Shown here: positions 24,905 through 33,167 of the stretch, piece after piece
Layout of the letters: every line of letters starts with the position of its first letter
How positions within the stretch are numbered: the stretch's first letter is position 1
Source of the DNA: Novipirellula artificiosorum
Lineage (GTDB): Bacteria; Planctomycetota; Planctomycetia; Pirellulales; Pirellulaceae
Direction: 5' to 3'
DNA length: 58,050 bases
Assembly: GCF_007860135.1 (NCBI RefSeq)
Contig: NZ_SJPV01000022.1
Location: 1 to 58,050 of the forward strand
Program-made: the position numbers and the translations under genes
Notes under the pieces: model-generated
Seen by the model: the letters and a program-made list of their open reading frames with translations, nothing else
Databases searched by the model: none
What the model was told of the DNA's origin: nothing

Positions 24905-25639
24905 ATGAGACGATTCGGTTGGTTTTGGAGCGTAGTGTTTTTGAGTATGACGACCGCGAACCTCTCGGCGCAAGAGGCTGCGGTGGTGCAGGCGGCCGGT
25001 TCCGATTCCGGGAGAAAGGGGGCCAGCTCCGAACTCAACAAAAGCTTTCTCGATCCTGGAATGGATGTCGATAAATTTGTGGAACGATTTGAAGTGGAAA
25101 GTCGCGAAGTCTTTCAAGCTCGTGAAGAGATCATGCGAAATTTGAACCTCAAGCCGGGTGAGCGGATCGCCGACGTCGGCGCGGGGACTGGCTTCTATAC
25201 GCTGCTGATGGCAGATGCAGTGGGTCCGCAGGGCTGGGCGTATGCCATCGATATTTCTCCCAAGTTTGTCGAGTATCTGGCCGATCTTTTCGATGGTCGC
25301 GAAGTCAATAATGTGACCACGGTGATGTGCGATGACGACTCGATCTGTTTACCCCCCGATTCGATCGATGCGGCTTTCATTTGTGATGTTTACCACCACT
25401 TTGAAAATCCCGATTCAACGATGGCGTCCATTTTCTCCGCGATGACGAGCGGTGGACGCGTGGTGATCGTCGACTTTGAACGGATTCCTGGCGTTTCTCG
25501 TGAATGGACACTCAGCCATGTTCGGGCTGGCAAGCAAACCGTCATCGATGAAGTTCAATCGGTGGGTTACGAATTGGTAGCCGAACGAGAGATACCCGGA
25601 TTCAAAGAAAACTACTACATCGAATTCCGTAAGCCATGA
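24905..25639 (+). CDS. Exported SAM-dependent methyltransferase
   Basis: A 244-aa class I methyltransferase with an N-terminal signal peptide (MRRFGWFWSVVFLSMTTANLSAQ), unusual for a SAM enzyme because SAM is cytoplasmic. The catalytic fold is clear: IADVGAGTGFYTLLMADAV at about 80-98, then AYAIDISPKFVEYL, DAAFICDVYHHFENP and GGRVVIVDFERI. Similar secreted-type methyltransferases with a DVYHHF motif are frequent in planctomycetes. It has GAGG 4 nt before the ATG. The stop overlaps the start of the APC permease (ATGA), so the two are coupled. Confidence 0.87.
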   Translation: MRRFGWFWSVVFLSMTTANLSAQEAAVVQAAGSDSGRKGASSELNKSFLDPGMDVDKFVERFEVESREVFQAREEIMRNLNLKPGERIADVGAGTGFYTLLMADAVGPQGWAYAIDISPKFVEYLADLFDGREVNNVTTVMCDDDSICLPPDSIDAAFICDVYHHFENPDSTMASIFSAMTSGGRVVIVDFERIPGVSREWTLSHVRAGKQTVIDEVQSVGYELVAEREIPGFKENYYIEFRKP

Positions 25640-26997
25640 GCAAGCAAGACGCTTCATCGGAATCCAACAAGCACGTCAACGCGAGTCATCCGCCGCTGGA
25701 TTTGTTGTCGGCAACGTCGCTGGTCGCAGCAAGCATGATCGGTGCGGGGGTCTACACGACCAGTGGTTTCACACTTGCCGACCTGGGTTCGCCCGGTTGG
25801 GTGGTCACGGCCTGGGTCGTCGCGGGCGTGATCGCGATTTGTGGTGCGATTTGCTATGGCGCGCTAGCTCGTGAGTTAACCGAATCGGGTGGCGAGTACA
25901 TGTTCTTGTCACGTGCCTTTCACCCGATCGCAGGGTTGATGGCCGGGTGGGTATCGCTGCTGGCGGGGTTCACCAGCGCCATTGCATTCGCAGCGACCAC
26001 CTTCGAAGCGTATTTGGAACCGGTCCTCGATTGGCCCGGCGGCGTGGTGGCGTCGATCGTCGTCCTGCTTGCCGCACTGCTGCATACGATCGGGGTACGC
26101 CCCGGAGCGAGAATTCAGGATGCGGTGGTCCTGTTAAAGTTTGCGTTGATTGGCGCCTTTGTGGTGATCGCGATTCGTTCGATCGCGATCGGTTCTCTCG
26201 AAGGTGATTCGCTGATTGTTTCGAACGAAACGACGCAATCGACGAGCTTCGACAATCCTTCGTTCGCGTTTGCACTTTCGTTTGCGACGGCACTGATGTG
26301 GATCTCGTTAAGCTATAGCGGGTTCAACGCAGCAACGTATGTCGCGGGCGAAGTCAAGGATGCAAAGCGGAACGTTCCGCGGGCCATGCTATTCGGAACG
26401 CTGTTGGTCACAGTTTGCTATGTCGCGCTCAATGCCATCTTCGTGTACGGTGCTCCGCAGGATACCGTGGTCGGGCAACCGGATATTGCGGCCAAGGCAG
26501 CCGAAGCGATTGGTGGTCCCTCCTTTACTTTGTTCGTCCGCGTGGTGATTTTGTTTGGATTGTTCACCTCGGTCTCGGCCATGGTGATGACGGGGCCGCG
26601 CGTCTACGCGAAGATGGCAGAGGATGGCTTCCTTCCTTCGTGGTTCCGTCTCGCCGGTCGACCGCCCATCGCAGCGATTTGGGCCCAAGTGGTCATGTCG
26701 ATCGTCGTGATCAACATTTCCTCGCTGGAGGAGTTGCTCAAGTACTTGGCGTTCACTCTATCGGTTAGCGCCGCGTTAACGGCCAGTTTGCTGTTCTGGG
26801 CACGTGGCAAGGACGGCAAACGCATTTCGGTTCCGGCATATCCGGTCCCACCGGTTGTTTTCGTTGGTGGGACGCTCTTGGCCGCGATACTCTCAGCGAT
26901 TCACTCTCCGGTGCAAGCCGTCGTCGGAATCGCAACGATCGCTTTCGGAGCGATGCTTTATCCATGGTACAAGCGTCGACAAAGGCTGATGCATTAG
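25636..26997 (+). CDS. APC-superfamily amino acid permease
   Basis: A 453-aa polytopic protein with about 12 hydrophobic helices. The first helix has the APC signature SMIGAGVYTTSGF (unwound Gly-rich substrate site), followed by GAICYGALARELTESGGEYMFLSRAFHP. Later landmarks are SYSGFNAATYVAGEVKDAKRNVPRAM and FTSVSAMVMTGPRVYAKMAEDGFLP, all typical of APC (PF13520) transporters. The substrate cannot be read from sequence. Coupled by ATGA overlap to the exported methyltransferase. A hairpin at 27022-27053 lies between it and the convergent USP gene. Confidence 0.93.
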   Translation: MSKQDASSESNKHVNASHPPLDLLSATSLVAASMIGAGVYTTSGFTLADLGSPGWVVTAWVVAGVIAICGAICYGALARELTESGGEYMFLSRAFHPIAGLMAGWVSLLAGFTSAIAFAATTFEAYLEPVLDWPGGVVASIVVLLAALLHTIGVRPGARIQDAVVLLKFALIGAFVVIAIRSIAIGSLEGDSLIVSNETTQSTSFDNPSFAFALSFATALMWISLSYSGFNAATYVAGEVKDAKRNVPRAMLFGTLLVTVCYVALNAIFVYGAPQDTVVGQPDIAAKAAEAIGGPSFTLFVRVVILFGLFTSVSAMVMTGPRVYAKMAEDGFLPSWFRLAGRPPIAAIWAQVVMSIVVINISSLEELLKYLAFTLSVSAALTASLLFWARGKDGKRISVPAYPVPPVVFVGGTLLAAILSAIHSPVQAVVGIATIAFGAMLYPWYKRRQRLMH

Positions 26998-27021
26998 GCG
27001 CGAGTTGGAAATCTAAGTGGC

Positions 27022-27053
27022 CCCAGGGTGCGCCGCTGCGCGTCGACCCTGGG
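27022..27053. terminator. Hairpin between convergent genes
   Basis: CCCAGGGT (27022-27029) and ACCCTGGG (27046-27053) pair perfectly around a GC-rich loop. A second small hairpin, ACCGC-TTC-GCGGT, follows at 27066-27078. The position between the convergent permease and USP genes suits a bidirectional terminator. The sequence also resembles an interspersed repeat, which I could not test. Confidence 0.6.
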
Positions 27054-27162
27054 CTCTGCAATCTAACCGCTTCGCGGTAAATAGAATTCCGAAACTTATT
27101 GATCAAACGTTCGGAGCGAAGGTCGACAACACAGCCCCGTTGTTTGCTGAGGCGTTCAGGAA

Positions 27163-28116
27163 TCATGCCTCCGAGGGTGGCAGATGCCCCGGTACGACCA
27201 ATACCGGATGGGGACTCCGTCGGATTCGGTCTTGGACGAAACCCTGTCCGAAACGGTCATCGACCTCCAACGGCATGACGAGCAGCATCTTTTGGGTTTC
27301 ATGCAGCGGATTCGGTGGAGCGTTTTGGCCCGCTTGTGGACGCAAATGGTAGCTTAAGCCTCGCTCGTTTGCCGTTTTGGCCATCTCGGCGTGGAGGGTT
27401 TGATGCGCCTTGGCCAACGCTTCACTAACTTGTTCCGGTGCAAGAGGCTTCCCTGGATCCAACGCTTCGATGATGCTGCGAATGTTCTCGTAATGTTCCT
27501 TCTCAATCACAAGATCCAATGTCACCGTGGCGCCATCGGCTGCCAATCCGAACGCCCATGCCGCGGCTCGGTTGGCAACATCACATTCGCTGCCAATCAC
27601 GACGGAAACCTGTTGCGTGCACCGGTCCAGCGTTTGATCATCACGGCGAATGACCAAAATCGGTTTGGGGGAACGGGCCAACAGGACATCGATGACCGTA
27701 CCGGCGCTGTCGGTTCCCACATGTTCAAACGAACGTCCAAAGGGGCAAGGGACGATCACCAAATCGACATCATGGTGGGCCAGTGCCGCCAAGATTTTCT
27801 CATAGGCTTCGCCTTCGGAGGGCCGGATGGGGCGGCCGCCGGAAACCTGTATCGCTCGCTCGGGGGCGTGATCGGTCAACTCGCCCGAGGCATCACGAGC
27901 GTCAAGAACAATTGTCTCGAGGTTGAATTGGTCGTTCAGGTGTGTCACCGCCGCCAGTGAAGAATCGTCCTGCGAAGAACCGTCGAGTACCCACAACACG
28001 CGCGATGGCTTGATCGGTTGGATCGATGCGGCCTGACCGACTTTGGAGCGCTCGAACATCCGCATCGACGCATCGACGTCACGGCCGAGATCACTCGATT
28101 CTGATTCGTTTACCAT
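27163..28116 (-). CDS. Tandem universal stress protein (two USP domains)
   Basis: A 317-aa soluble protein with two alpha/beta USP domains: the first about 30-170 (RVLWVLDGSSQDDSSLAAVTHL ... SAGTVIDVLLARSPKPILVIRRD), the second about 180-310 (VSVVIGSECDVANRAAAWAFGLA ... VQDRIRRSPHPVLVVPGH). The first ends with the strand that follows the ATP-binding loop; a full GxxGxxxxxxxxxG(S/T) motif is not obvious. ATG 28116 is preferred over an upstream TTG at 28131 because AAGGAAAAG lies just ahead. It is 22 bp downstream of the antiporter, suggesting a joint transport/stress function. Confidence 0.85.
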   Translation of the reverse strand: MVNESESSDLGRDVDASMRMFERSKVGQAASIQPIKPSRVLWVLDGSSQDDSSLAAVTHLNDQFNLETIVLDARDASGELTDHAPERAIQVSGGRPIRPSEGEAYEKILAALAHHDVDLVIVPCPFGRSFEHVGTDSAGTVIDVLLARSPKPILVIRRDDQTLDRCTQQVSVVIGSECDVANRAAAWAFGLAADGATVTLDLVIEKEHYENIRSIIEALDPGKPLAPEQVSEALAKAHQTLHAEMAKTANERGLSYHLRPQAGQNAPPNPLHETQKMLLVMPLEVDDRFGQGFVQDRIRRSPHPVLVVPGHLPPSEA

Positions 28117-28138
28117 TACTTTTCCTTGCAAAGCGTCG

Positions 28139-29515
28139 TCAAAGCGACGGAATCCAACCGAAGTGGTGAAACATCATCACATAGGCGATGGCACCGATGA
28201 CTTGGATGACCATGATCGCACCCCCCAGTTTCAAAAAAGTCCCCCACCCCACATGCACGCCAGCTTCGCGTTTGAGCGCGTAGATCGCAATCACGCACGA
28301 AATCGATCCAATCGGGGTCCCGTTCCCTCCCAGGTTACAACAAATGATCAGTACCCACCAAAGCGGTTCGGCCGGAACGGAGCCACCGGAAATATCTTGG
28401 ACGATGGGGATCAACGTGGCGGCGACGGGAATGTTGTCAACGATCGAGCTGGCCACCGCCGAAAACCCGCCGAGCAGTGGCAGCAGCAGTTCGAGTCGAT
28501 TTCCGGAAACCTCGATCACCTGTTCGGCGACCCACGCCAACGCACCGGTTTGCTTGACGCATCCGATGATCACAAACAGTCCCATGAAGAACAGAATCAC
28601 GGTCCAGTTGACCTTGTGAATCGCGTCCTCAACGCCTTTGCCGGCGAACAGCAGCGCCGCAGTCGCACCCACCATCGCCACAAAGTCCATGCCGACGCCA
28701 AGTTGTTGGGCCAGAGCAAAGCCGATCACGGTCAACGTCAAGATGACCGCGCTGCGAAGCAACACCTTGCGGTCTTCGACCAAGGCCCAAGGATCGAACG
28801 TATCGATTTGTTCCTGCAGTGCCGCGAGTTGCTCATCGTTCTGCTTCCAAGGCAGATCGTTGCGAAAGAAAAAACGCAAGCCGATGACGGCGATGACCAG
28901 GCTGATCACCGCGTAGGGCAAAGACACTTGCAAGAAGTGCAGATAGGGGATCCCAGCGGCAGTGCCAACCATGATGTTCGGCAACCCGCTCGCAAAGGTT
29001 GCAATCGCTCCGCTGTTGGCACAAATCGCAACACTCAGAAGCAGTGGCATCGGCTTGTAGTTGAGCGACCGACAAATCACCAGTACCAAGGAACTGAGAA
29101 TCAACATGGCGGGAACGATGGTCAGCACCGAAACAAACAGAAACGTGACGAGGCACAGGGTGAGAAACAATTTCGATGCTTGACCGCCGGTGAACCGGAC
29201 GATCCACATGCTCAAGAAATGGAACAATCCACTCTTGCCAACCACGTCGACCAAGATCCCCGTGCCAATGATCACGCCGAAAATATTCAGATCTTCCTTA
29301 AGAAAATCATAGATCTTGGGGTAATCAAACAGCCCCAACGCGATACCGAGGACAACCAACACGGCTGCACCACAAAGTGCGGCAACCGTCTTGTGAAATC
29401 GCTCGATTGCGACGCCAACGTAGGTCGCCATCATCACAGCGGCGAACAGCAGCATGATCCACGCCGACGCGGGCTCGACGGGTGTTTCTTCGAGGGAGAC
29501 TGCGAGCAAAAGCAT
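28139..29515 (-). CDS. ArsB/NhaD-type ion transporter (probable Na+/H+ antiporter)
   Basis: A 458-aa protein with about 11-12 transmembrane helices. The two repeats carry the ion-transporter-superfamily hairpins: AICANSGAIATFASGLPNIMVG in the first half and SIVDNIPVAATLIPIV with CCNLGGNGTPIGSISCVIAIY in the second. These motifs (GG-x-GT-x-IGS; SSxxDNxP) are typical of NhaD and ArsB. The choice between Na+/H+ antiport and another anion or arsenite is uncertain; no ars genes are nearby. First gene of a pair with the USP protein. Confidence 0.88.
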   Translation of the reverse strand: MLLLAVSLEETPVEPASAWIMLLFAAVMMATYVGVAIERFHKTVAALCGAAVLVVLGIALGLFDYPKIYDFLKEDLNIFGVIIGTGILVDVVGKSGLFHFLSMWIVRFTGGQASKLFLTLCLVTFLFVSVLTIVPAMLILSSLVLVICRSLNYKPMPLLLSVAICANSGAIATFASGLPNIMVGTAAGIPYLHFLQVSLPYAVISLVIAVIGLRFFFRNDLPWKQNDEQLAALQEQIDTFDPWALVEDRKVLLRSAVILTLTVIGFALAQQLGVGMDFVAMVGATAALLFAGKGVEDAIHKVNWTVILFFMGLFVIIGCVKQTGALAWVAEQVIEVSGNRLELLLPLLGGFSAVASSIVDNIPVAATLIPIVQDISGGSVPAEPLWWVLIICCNLGGNGTPIGSISCVIAIYALKREAGVHVGWGTFLKLGGAIMVIQVIGAIAYVMMFHHFGWIPSL

Positions 29516-29728
29516 GGTGCGTTCGAGGAGTTAAACCGTTGGTGAAAGGGTTAGTTTCGCGGAGAGAACTTAGCCTAGCAGCTATCGATTCGCAGAACAG
29601 CCGGCTGACGGGCAGGCGAAATTCTTCCGCAAGTGTCCCCAAACGATTCTTCGCTCGGGAGCAGACTGCTTCGGTTCGCGGTATATTGATCCCGTCCCAT
29701 CCCTTTCCCCTTCCAAGATGAACCTACG

Positions 29729-30886
29729 ATGAATAGACGCGTCTTTTTCGGCACGCTGGCGGCTTCGATGTTGATGTCGGCTATCCCCCTAACCGCTTCG
29801 GCTCAATCGTCGGACCGCTCGAGGGTCGACGTGTGGATTGGCACGAGCAGTGCAAAACCAAGCAAAGGAATCTATCACTGCACACTCGATACCCAAAACG
29901 GAAAATTGTCGGATTCCCGTTTGGTTGCCGAGATCGACGGTCCTGGGTTCTTGGCAATGCACCCACACAAAGAGGTGTTGTATGCCGTGGGTGCCCTCGA
30001 TCGGATCCCCGTGGTCGCAGCCTACAAAGTGGTCGGCCGCGGAGCCGAAGCTTCTCTCGAGCTGCTCAACTCAATCCCGATTGGTGATGGAGGTGCCGCA
30101 CATGTCTCGGTCGATTCACAGGGCAAGATGTTGTTGACCGCCCAATATGGCAGCGGCTCGGTTGCCGCATTTTCGCTTGCGCCCGATGGTTCGATCCAAA
30201 AGCGGACGGCACTGATGAAACACGAAGGAGGGTCACAGATCGTCCCGAAACGGCAAGACAAACCGCATGCTCACTGGACCGGTTTTTCGCCCGATGAGCG
30301 GTTCGCCTTCGTACCCGATTTGGGGCTCGACAAGGTCATGATTTACGAGGTCGACTTGAATCAAGCAACGCTCAAGGCCCATGGTTTTGGTCAAGCACCG
30401 CTGGGGGGCGGTCCGCGCCACATGAAGTTCCACCCCAACGGCAAGTGGATTTTCGTGCTGAATGAATTGGAGCTCAGCGTGACGGTGTTCGATTACGATG
30501 CCGAAAATGGCACGATGACTCCAAAACAAACGATTCCCACGGTATCGAAATCGAACCTTGCAAAAGAGGCCTTCAAGAGTGCTTCGGAAATCCGTATCCA
30601 CCCCAACGGAGAATTCGTCTACTCGGCGAATCGGGGGCACGACACGATCACGGTTTTTGCAGTCGACTCACAAACCGGTGAATTGTCGGTCGTCGAAATC
30701 GAGAACGTGCGAGGAGCCACACCGCGGAACTTTAACCTCGACCCGAGTGGAAATTGGTTGCTGGCCGCGGGTCAAGACTCCCACACTCTCGCCTCATTCG
30801 TGGTCGACCCCGAATCCGGAGAGCTGGCTTACAACCAAAGCATCATTCAGGTTCCCTCGCCGATTTGCGTTCTTTTCGGCCGCTAG
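29729..30886 (+). CDS. Exported lactonase, 6-phosphogluconolactonase (Pgl) family
   Basis: A 385-aa seven-bladed beta-propeller of the YbhE/Pgl lactonase family (PF10282). The N-terminus MNRRVFFGTLAASMLMSAIPLTASA is a signal peptide whose RRVFFG core could be Tat-dependent. Recognisable pieces: IGTSSAKPSKGIYHCTLDTQNGKL, KPHAHWTGFSPDERFAFVPDLGLDKVMIYEVD, GGGPRHMKFHPNGKWIFVLNELELSVTVFDYD, FVYSANRGHDTITVFAVD. The intracellular enzyme hydrolyses 6-phosphogluconolactone; an exported member more probably acts on other lactones or is structural. Monocistronic, divergent from the antiporter. Confidence 0.9.
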   Translation: MNRRVFFGTLAASMLMSAIPLTASAQSSDRSRVDVWIGTSSAKPSKGIYHCTLDTQNGKLSDSRLVAEIDGPGFLAMHPHKEVLYAVGALDRIPVVAAYKVVGRGAEASLELLNSIPIGDGGAAHVSVDSQGKMLLTAQYGSGSVAAFSLAPDGSIQKRTALMKHEGGSQIVPKRQDKPHAHWTGFSPDERFAFVPDLGLDKVMIYEVDLNQATLKAHGFGQAPLGGGPRHMKFHPNGKWIFVLNELELSVTVFDYDAENGTMTPKQTIPTVSKSNLAKEAFKSASEIRIHPNGEFVYSANRGHDTITVFAVDSQTGELSVVEIENVRGATPRNFNLDPSGNWLLAAGQDSHTLASFVVDPESGELAYNQSIIQVPSPICVLFGR

Positions 30887-31317
30887 CGAATTCGTCGATG
30901 GGATCCCGCAGAAAGATGGCTCATCCGGCGGAAGCGTGCGCAGGAGGTTTTCGAGGCATCTCTCCGGTGTCCCATCATTGCTGGCAGGAGCTATTTTCAC
31001 TTGTAATCGTGCAGTTGCCGGGAGAAACGGAGTGGAGCTCTGCAGAGGTGCAACTTGACAAGGGATATCCCGGTCGACGGTGCGCCAAGGGTGCTACCGG
31101 TTCCCTGCGGACGACCGTCCGTCGGGGACTCTTTTCTAAGAGATCATTGGACACCGGAGCCATACCTCCAAAAAACCTCGAGTCTGGGTTCCGCGCGCTT
31201 CCGTCGGATGAGCCAGAAAGATGCGCAGCATGCGTCGTGGTTGGGGGCTCTGGTGAACCGAGGGGTAAGCCTCCCGCTTACCTTCGGCCACTGCAACTCC
31301 CCGAGACGACAAGACGG
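30887..31317. other. Intergenic region with a long imperfect inverted repeat
   Basis: No gene is supported between the lactonase and the membrane protein. It is dominated by the inverted repeat described for 30917-31215. Confidence 0.65.
30917..31215. repeat. Long imperfect inverted repeat around a 163-nt spacer
   Basis: The left arm 30917-30980 starts TGGCTCATCCGGCGGAAGCG and ends CTCCGGTGTCCCATCATTG. The right arm 31144-31215 is its imperfect reverse complement (on the minus strand TGGCTCATCCGACGGAAGCG ... CTCCGGTGTCCAATGAT). Arms are about 64 and 72 nt with a few gaps. This is either two inverted copies of one dispersed repeat or a MITE-like element. Confidence 0.7.
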
Positions 31318-32013
31318 ATGATTGATTCAACAACCTTTTTGGCGACCCCTGACCCGGAAGAATCGGTTTCGGAGTCGCGTCTGCCATCGGCTCTCAAGAT
31401 TGGCTACACCTTGTTTACGGTCGTCTTGACGGTCTATTACTGGCGTGAATATGGGCCGACCAACTTCATCTACTTTTGTGATGTGGCGTTGTTCTTAGGC
31501 GTCGCAGCCGTTTGGACGGAGAAGCCGATCTTTGCCTCGATGGCAGCGGTCGGGATCGCGATTCCGCAATTGCTATGGCAAGTCGATTTTTTGGGTTCGT
31601 TGATCGGCAGCCCCGTGTTGGGATTGACGGCCTACATGTTCGATCCGAATATTTCGCTGTTCGCTCGCGGCTTATCGTTCTTCCATTTCTGGTTGCCGAT
31701 TCTGTTGTTGTTTTTGGTGTGGCGGTTGGGATACGATCGTCGCGCGCTGTGGAGCTGGACCGCGTTGGCGTGGGGGTTGATGTTGATCGCTTACTTCCTT
31801 CTACCCGGCCCCGGCGATCCTTTGGCGTTTCCCAACCAACCACACAACGTGAACTACGTGTTTGGGCCCGATGGCGATGTCGCGCAGAGCTGGATGCCGG
31901 AAAAGGTTTGGCTTGGTGCATTGATGATCGGGTTACCCACGGTTTTTTACTTGCCGACTCACGCGGTTCTATCACAAGTTGATCGGCGATCACGCCAAAA
32001 ACGCATGGCGTGA
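31318..32013 (+). CDS. Uncharacterised polytopic membrane protein
   Basis: A 231-aa protein with about six to seven hydrophobic helices (TLFTVVLTVYYWREYG; FIYFCDVALFLGVAAVW; IFASMAAVGIAIPQLLWQVDFLG; GLSFFHFWLPILLLFLVWRLG; ALWSWTALAWGLMLIAYFLL; VWLGALMIGLPTVFYLPTHAVL). The acidic N-terminus ESVSESR precedes the first helix. The ATG at 31318 follows gagacgacaagacgg; the frame is open further upstream, but that part runs antisense-like over the intergenic repeat. Not recognised as a named family. Confidence 0.75.
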   Translation: MIDSTTFLATPDPEESVSESRLPSALKIGYTLFTVVLTVYYWREYGPTNFIYFCDVALFLGVAAVWTEKPIFASMAAVGIAIPQLLWQVDFLGSLIGSPVLGLTAYMFDPNISLFARGLSFFHFWLPILLLFLVWRLGYDRRALWSWTALAWGLMLIAYFLLPGPGDPLAFPNQPHNVNYVFGPDGDVAQSWMPEKVWLGALMIGLPTVFYLPTHAVLSQVDRRSRQKRMA

Positions 32014-32152
32014 CGGGCCGGCATCGGATCGTTCCAACGGTCGGTTGGGCGCGAAGGAGCTAGCGCTCCTAAGAGAATTCGTGTTTTTTTTGCGCACGAT
32101 CAATTCACCACCAGGCTCTTTGTTTGTAGACCTCAACATCAAGGAGTCGGTA

Positions 32153-32833
32153 ATGTCCAAACGAGTTTCACACAGTCTCATTGACCCGTTTGTCGGTCCC
32201 CCCCTCGCCGCAATGTATCCCCATTTGCACGTTCCTCGCTGGTTTCCCCCAGAAGGCATCGTGGCGATCGGTCACTTGTCGGCGATTGCAGGAGCGGTTG
32301 GATTTGCCTTTGCGACACAGTATGCCTGGGGCGGGTTGTTGGCCGTCGCAGGGATCGTCGGTAACCATTTCGCGGATTGTGTGGATGGCCGGCATGCCCG
32401 CGCAACCGGACAGTGTCGCAACGGAGGTGAGCTTCTTGATCACTTTACCGACCCCCTGTCCTTCACTTACTGGATGGTCGGGTTGGCTGTGGCGTGTGGA
32501 CGATTGGACCTGGGTCTCGTCGCGGTCATCTGTTTGATGGCGTTGGCGGTCCTGACCAACCTGAGGGCGAAGTTGACGGGTGAGTTTACGCTCTCCGCTT
32601 TCGGCCCGACCGAATTCAAGACGCTCTTGGCGACTTTCGGAGCGGTATTGGCGGTTGCTGTCTTGGTTGCTCCTGCAATCGCAGCACCGCTGGGTTTGGT
32701 TGGTTTGGTGTCGCTCTGCGGCTTGGGCCTGGTGATGCTGCCAATCCAATTGGTTCAGTCGGTCCGCGAAGTCAACCGCTGCGGCGCGAAGCCTGACACC
32801 AGCGAATGGGAAACCACTCGAGCCGTTCCTTGA
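32153..32833 (+). CDS. CDP-alcohol phosphatidyltransferase family protein
   Basis: A 226-aa integral membrane enzyme. The catalytic signature D-G-x2-A-R-x8-G-x3-D-x3-D is complete in VDGRHARATGQCRNGGELLDHFTD (residues about 78-100), so it should transfer a CDP-linked moiety to an alcohol acceptor in phospholipid synthesis. Six hydrophobic segments surround it. The ATG at 32153 is set by AAGGAG 6-7 nt upstream (32141-32146). The product (phosphatidylglycerol-P, -inositol-P, archaeol-type and so on) cannot be read from sequence. It follows the membrane protein by 139 bp on the same strand. Confidence 0.9.
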   Translation: MSKRVSHSLIDPFVGPPLAAMYPHLHVPRWFPPEGIVAIGHLSAIAGAVGFAFATQYAWGGLLAVAGIVGNHFADCVDGRHARATGQCRNGGELLDHFTDPLSFTYWMVGLAVACGRLDLGLVAVICLMALAVLTNLRAKLTGEFTLSAFGPTEFKTLLATFGAVLAVAVLVAPAIAAPLGLVGLVSLCGLGLVMLPIQLVQSVREVNRCGAKPDTSEWETTRAVP

Positions 32834-32910
32834 AAGCAGGCCACCAAAAGCGAGTCGGTGGGTGCAAATGTCCTCGTGGACGATCGATTTTTTATTCAGC
32901 GAGTTGGGGT

Positions 32911-32975
32911 GTAGTGGACTTCGCCAGAAGTCCCCCAGAACATTTGCCTTACGGATTTCTGACGAAATCCACTAC
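32911..32975. repeat. REPIN-like element, GTAGTGGA family (copy 1)
   Basis: A 65-nt element: left GTAGTGGACTTCGCCAGAAG at 32911, right arm ending ATCCACTAC at 32975. Each arm is GTAG followed by its own hairpin (GGACTTC-GCCA-GAAGTCC; on the minus strand GGATTTC-GTCA-GAAATCC). It matches the 36365-36429 copy at 59 of 65 positions. Located between the CDP-alcohol transferase and the PhoD-like gene, within a 334-bp gap that holds nothing else recognisable. Confidence 0.92.
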
Positions 32976-33167
32976 CCCAACCCGTAGTGAAGACAGTCTA
33001 CGAGGAACCGTCTTTCCACTACTTGGCTCTGGGCGAAAAAGGGTGTTAACTGGGGGGGCATGCTACCTTCGTTTTCGAGCAGCAACTCGCTCATGGCGGA
33101 TTCGTTGCCCCAAGGTCCCTTTCAAGCTCGCCGTCGTCAGTCACACGACGATCAAGGAACACTCATC

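Noticed and set aside
28043..29545. Plus-strand ORF of 500 codons, rich in His, Gln and Asp
   Set aside because: Antisense to the ArsB/NhaD-type transporter and USP; composition mirrors transmembrane codons of the real gene.
30754..31317. N-terminal extension of the membrane-protein frame
   Set aside because: It crosses the lactonase 3' end and a repeat; the extra residues look random, and a good ATG lies at 31318.
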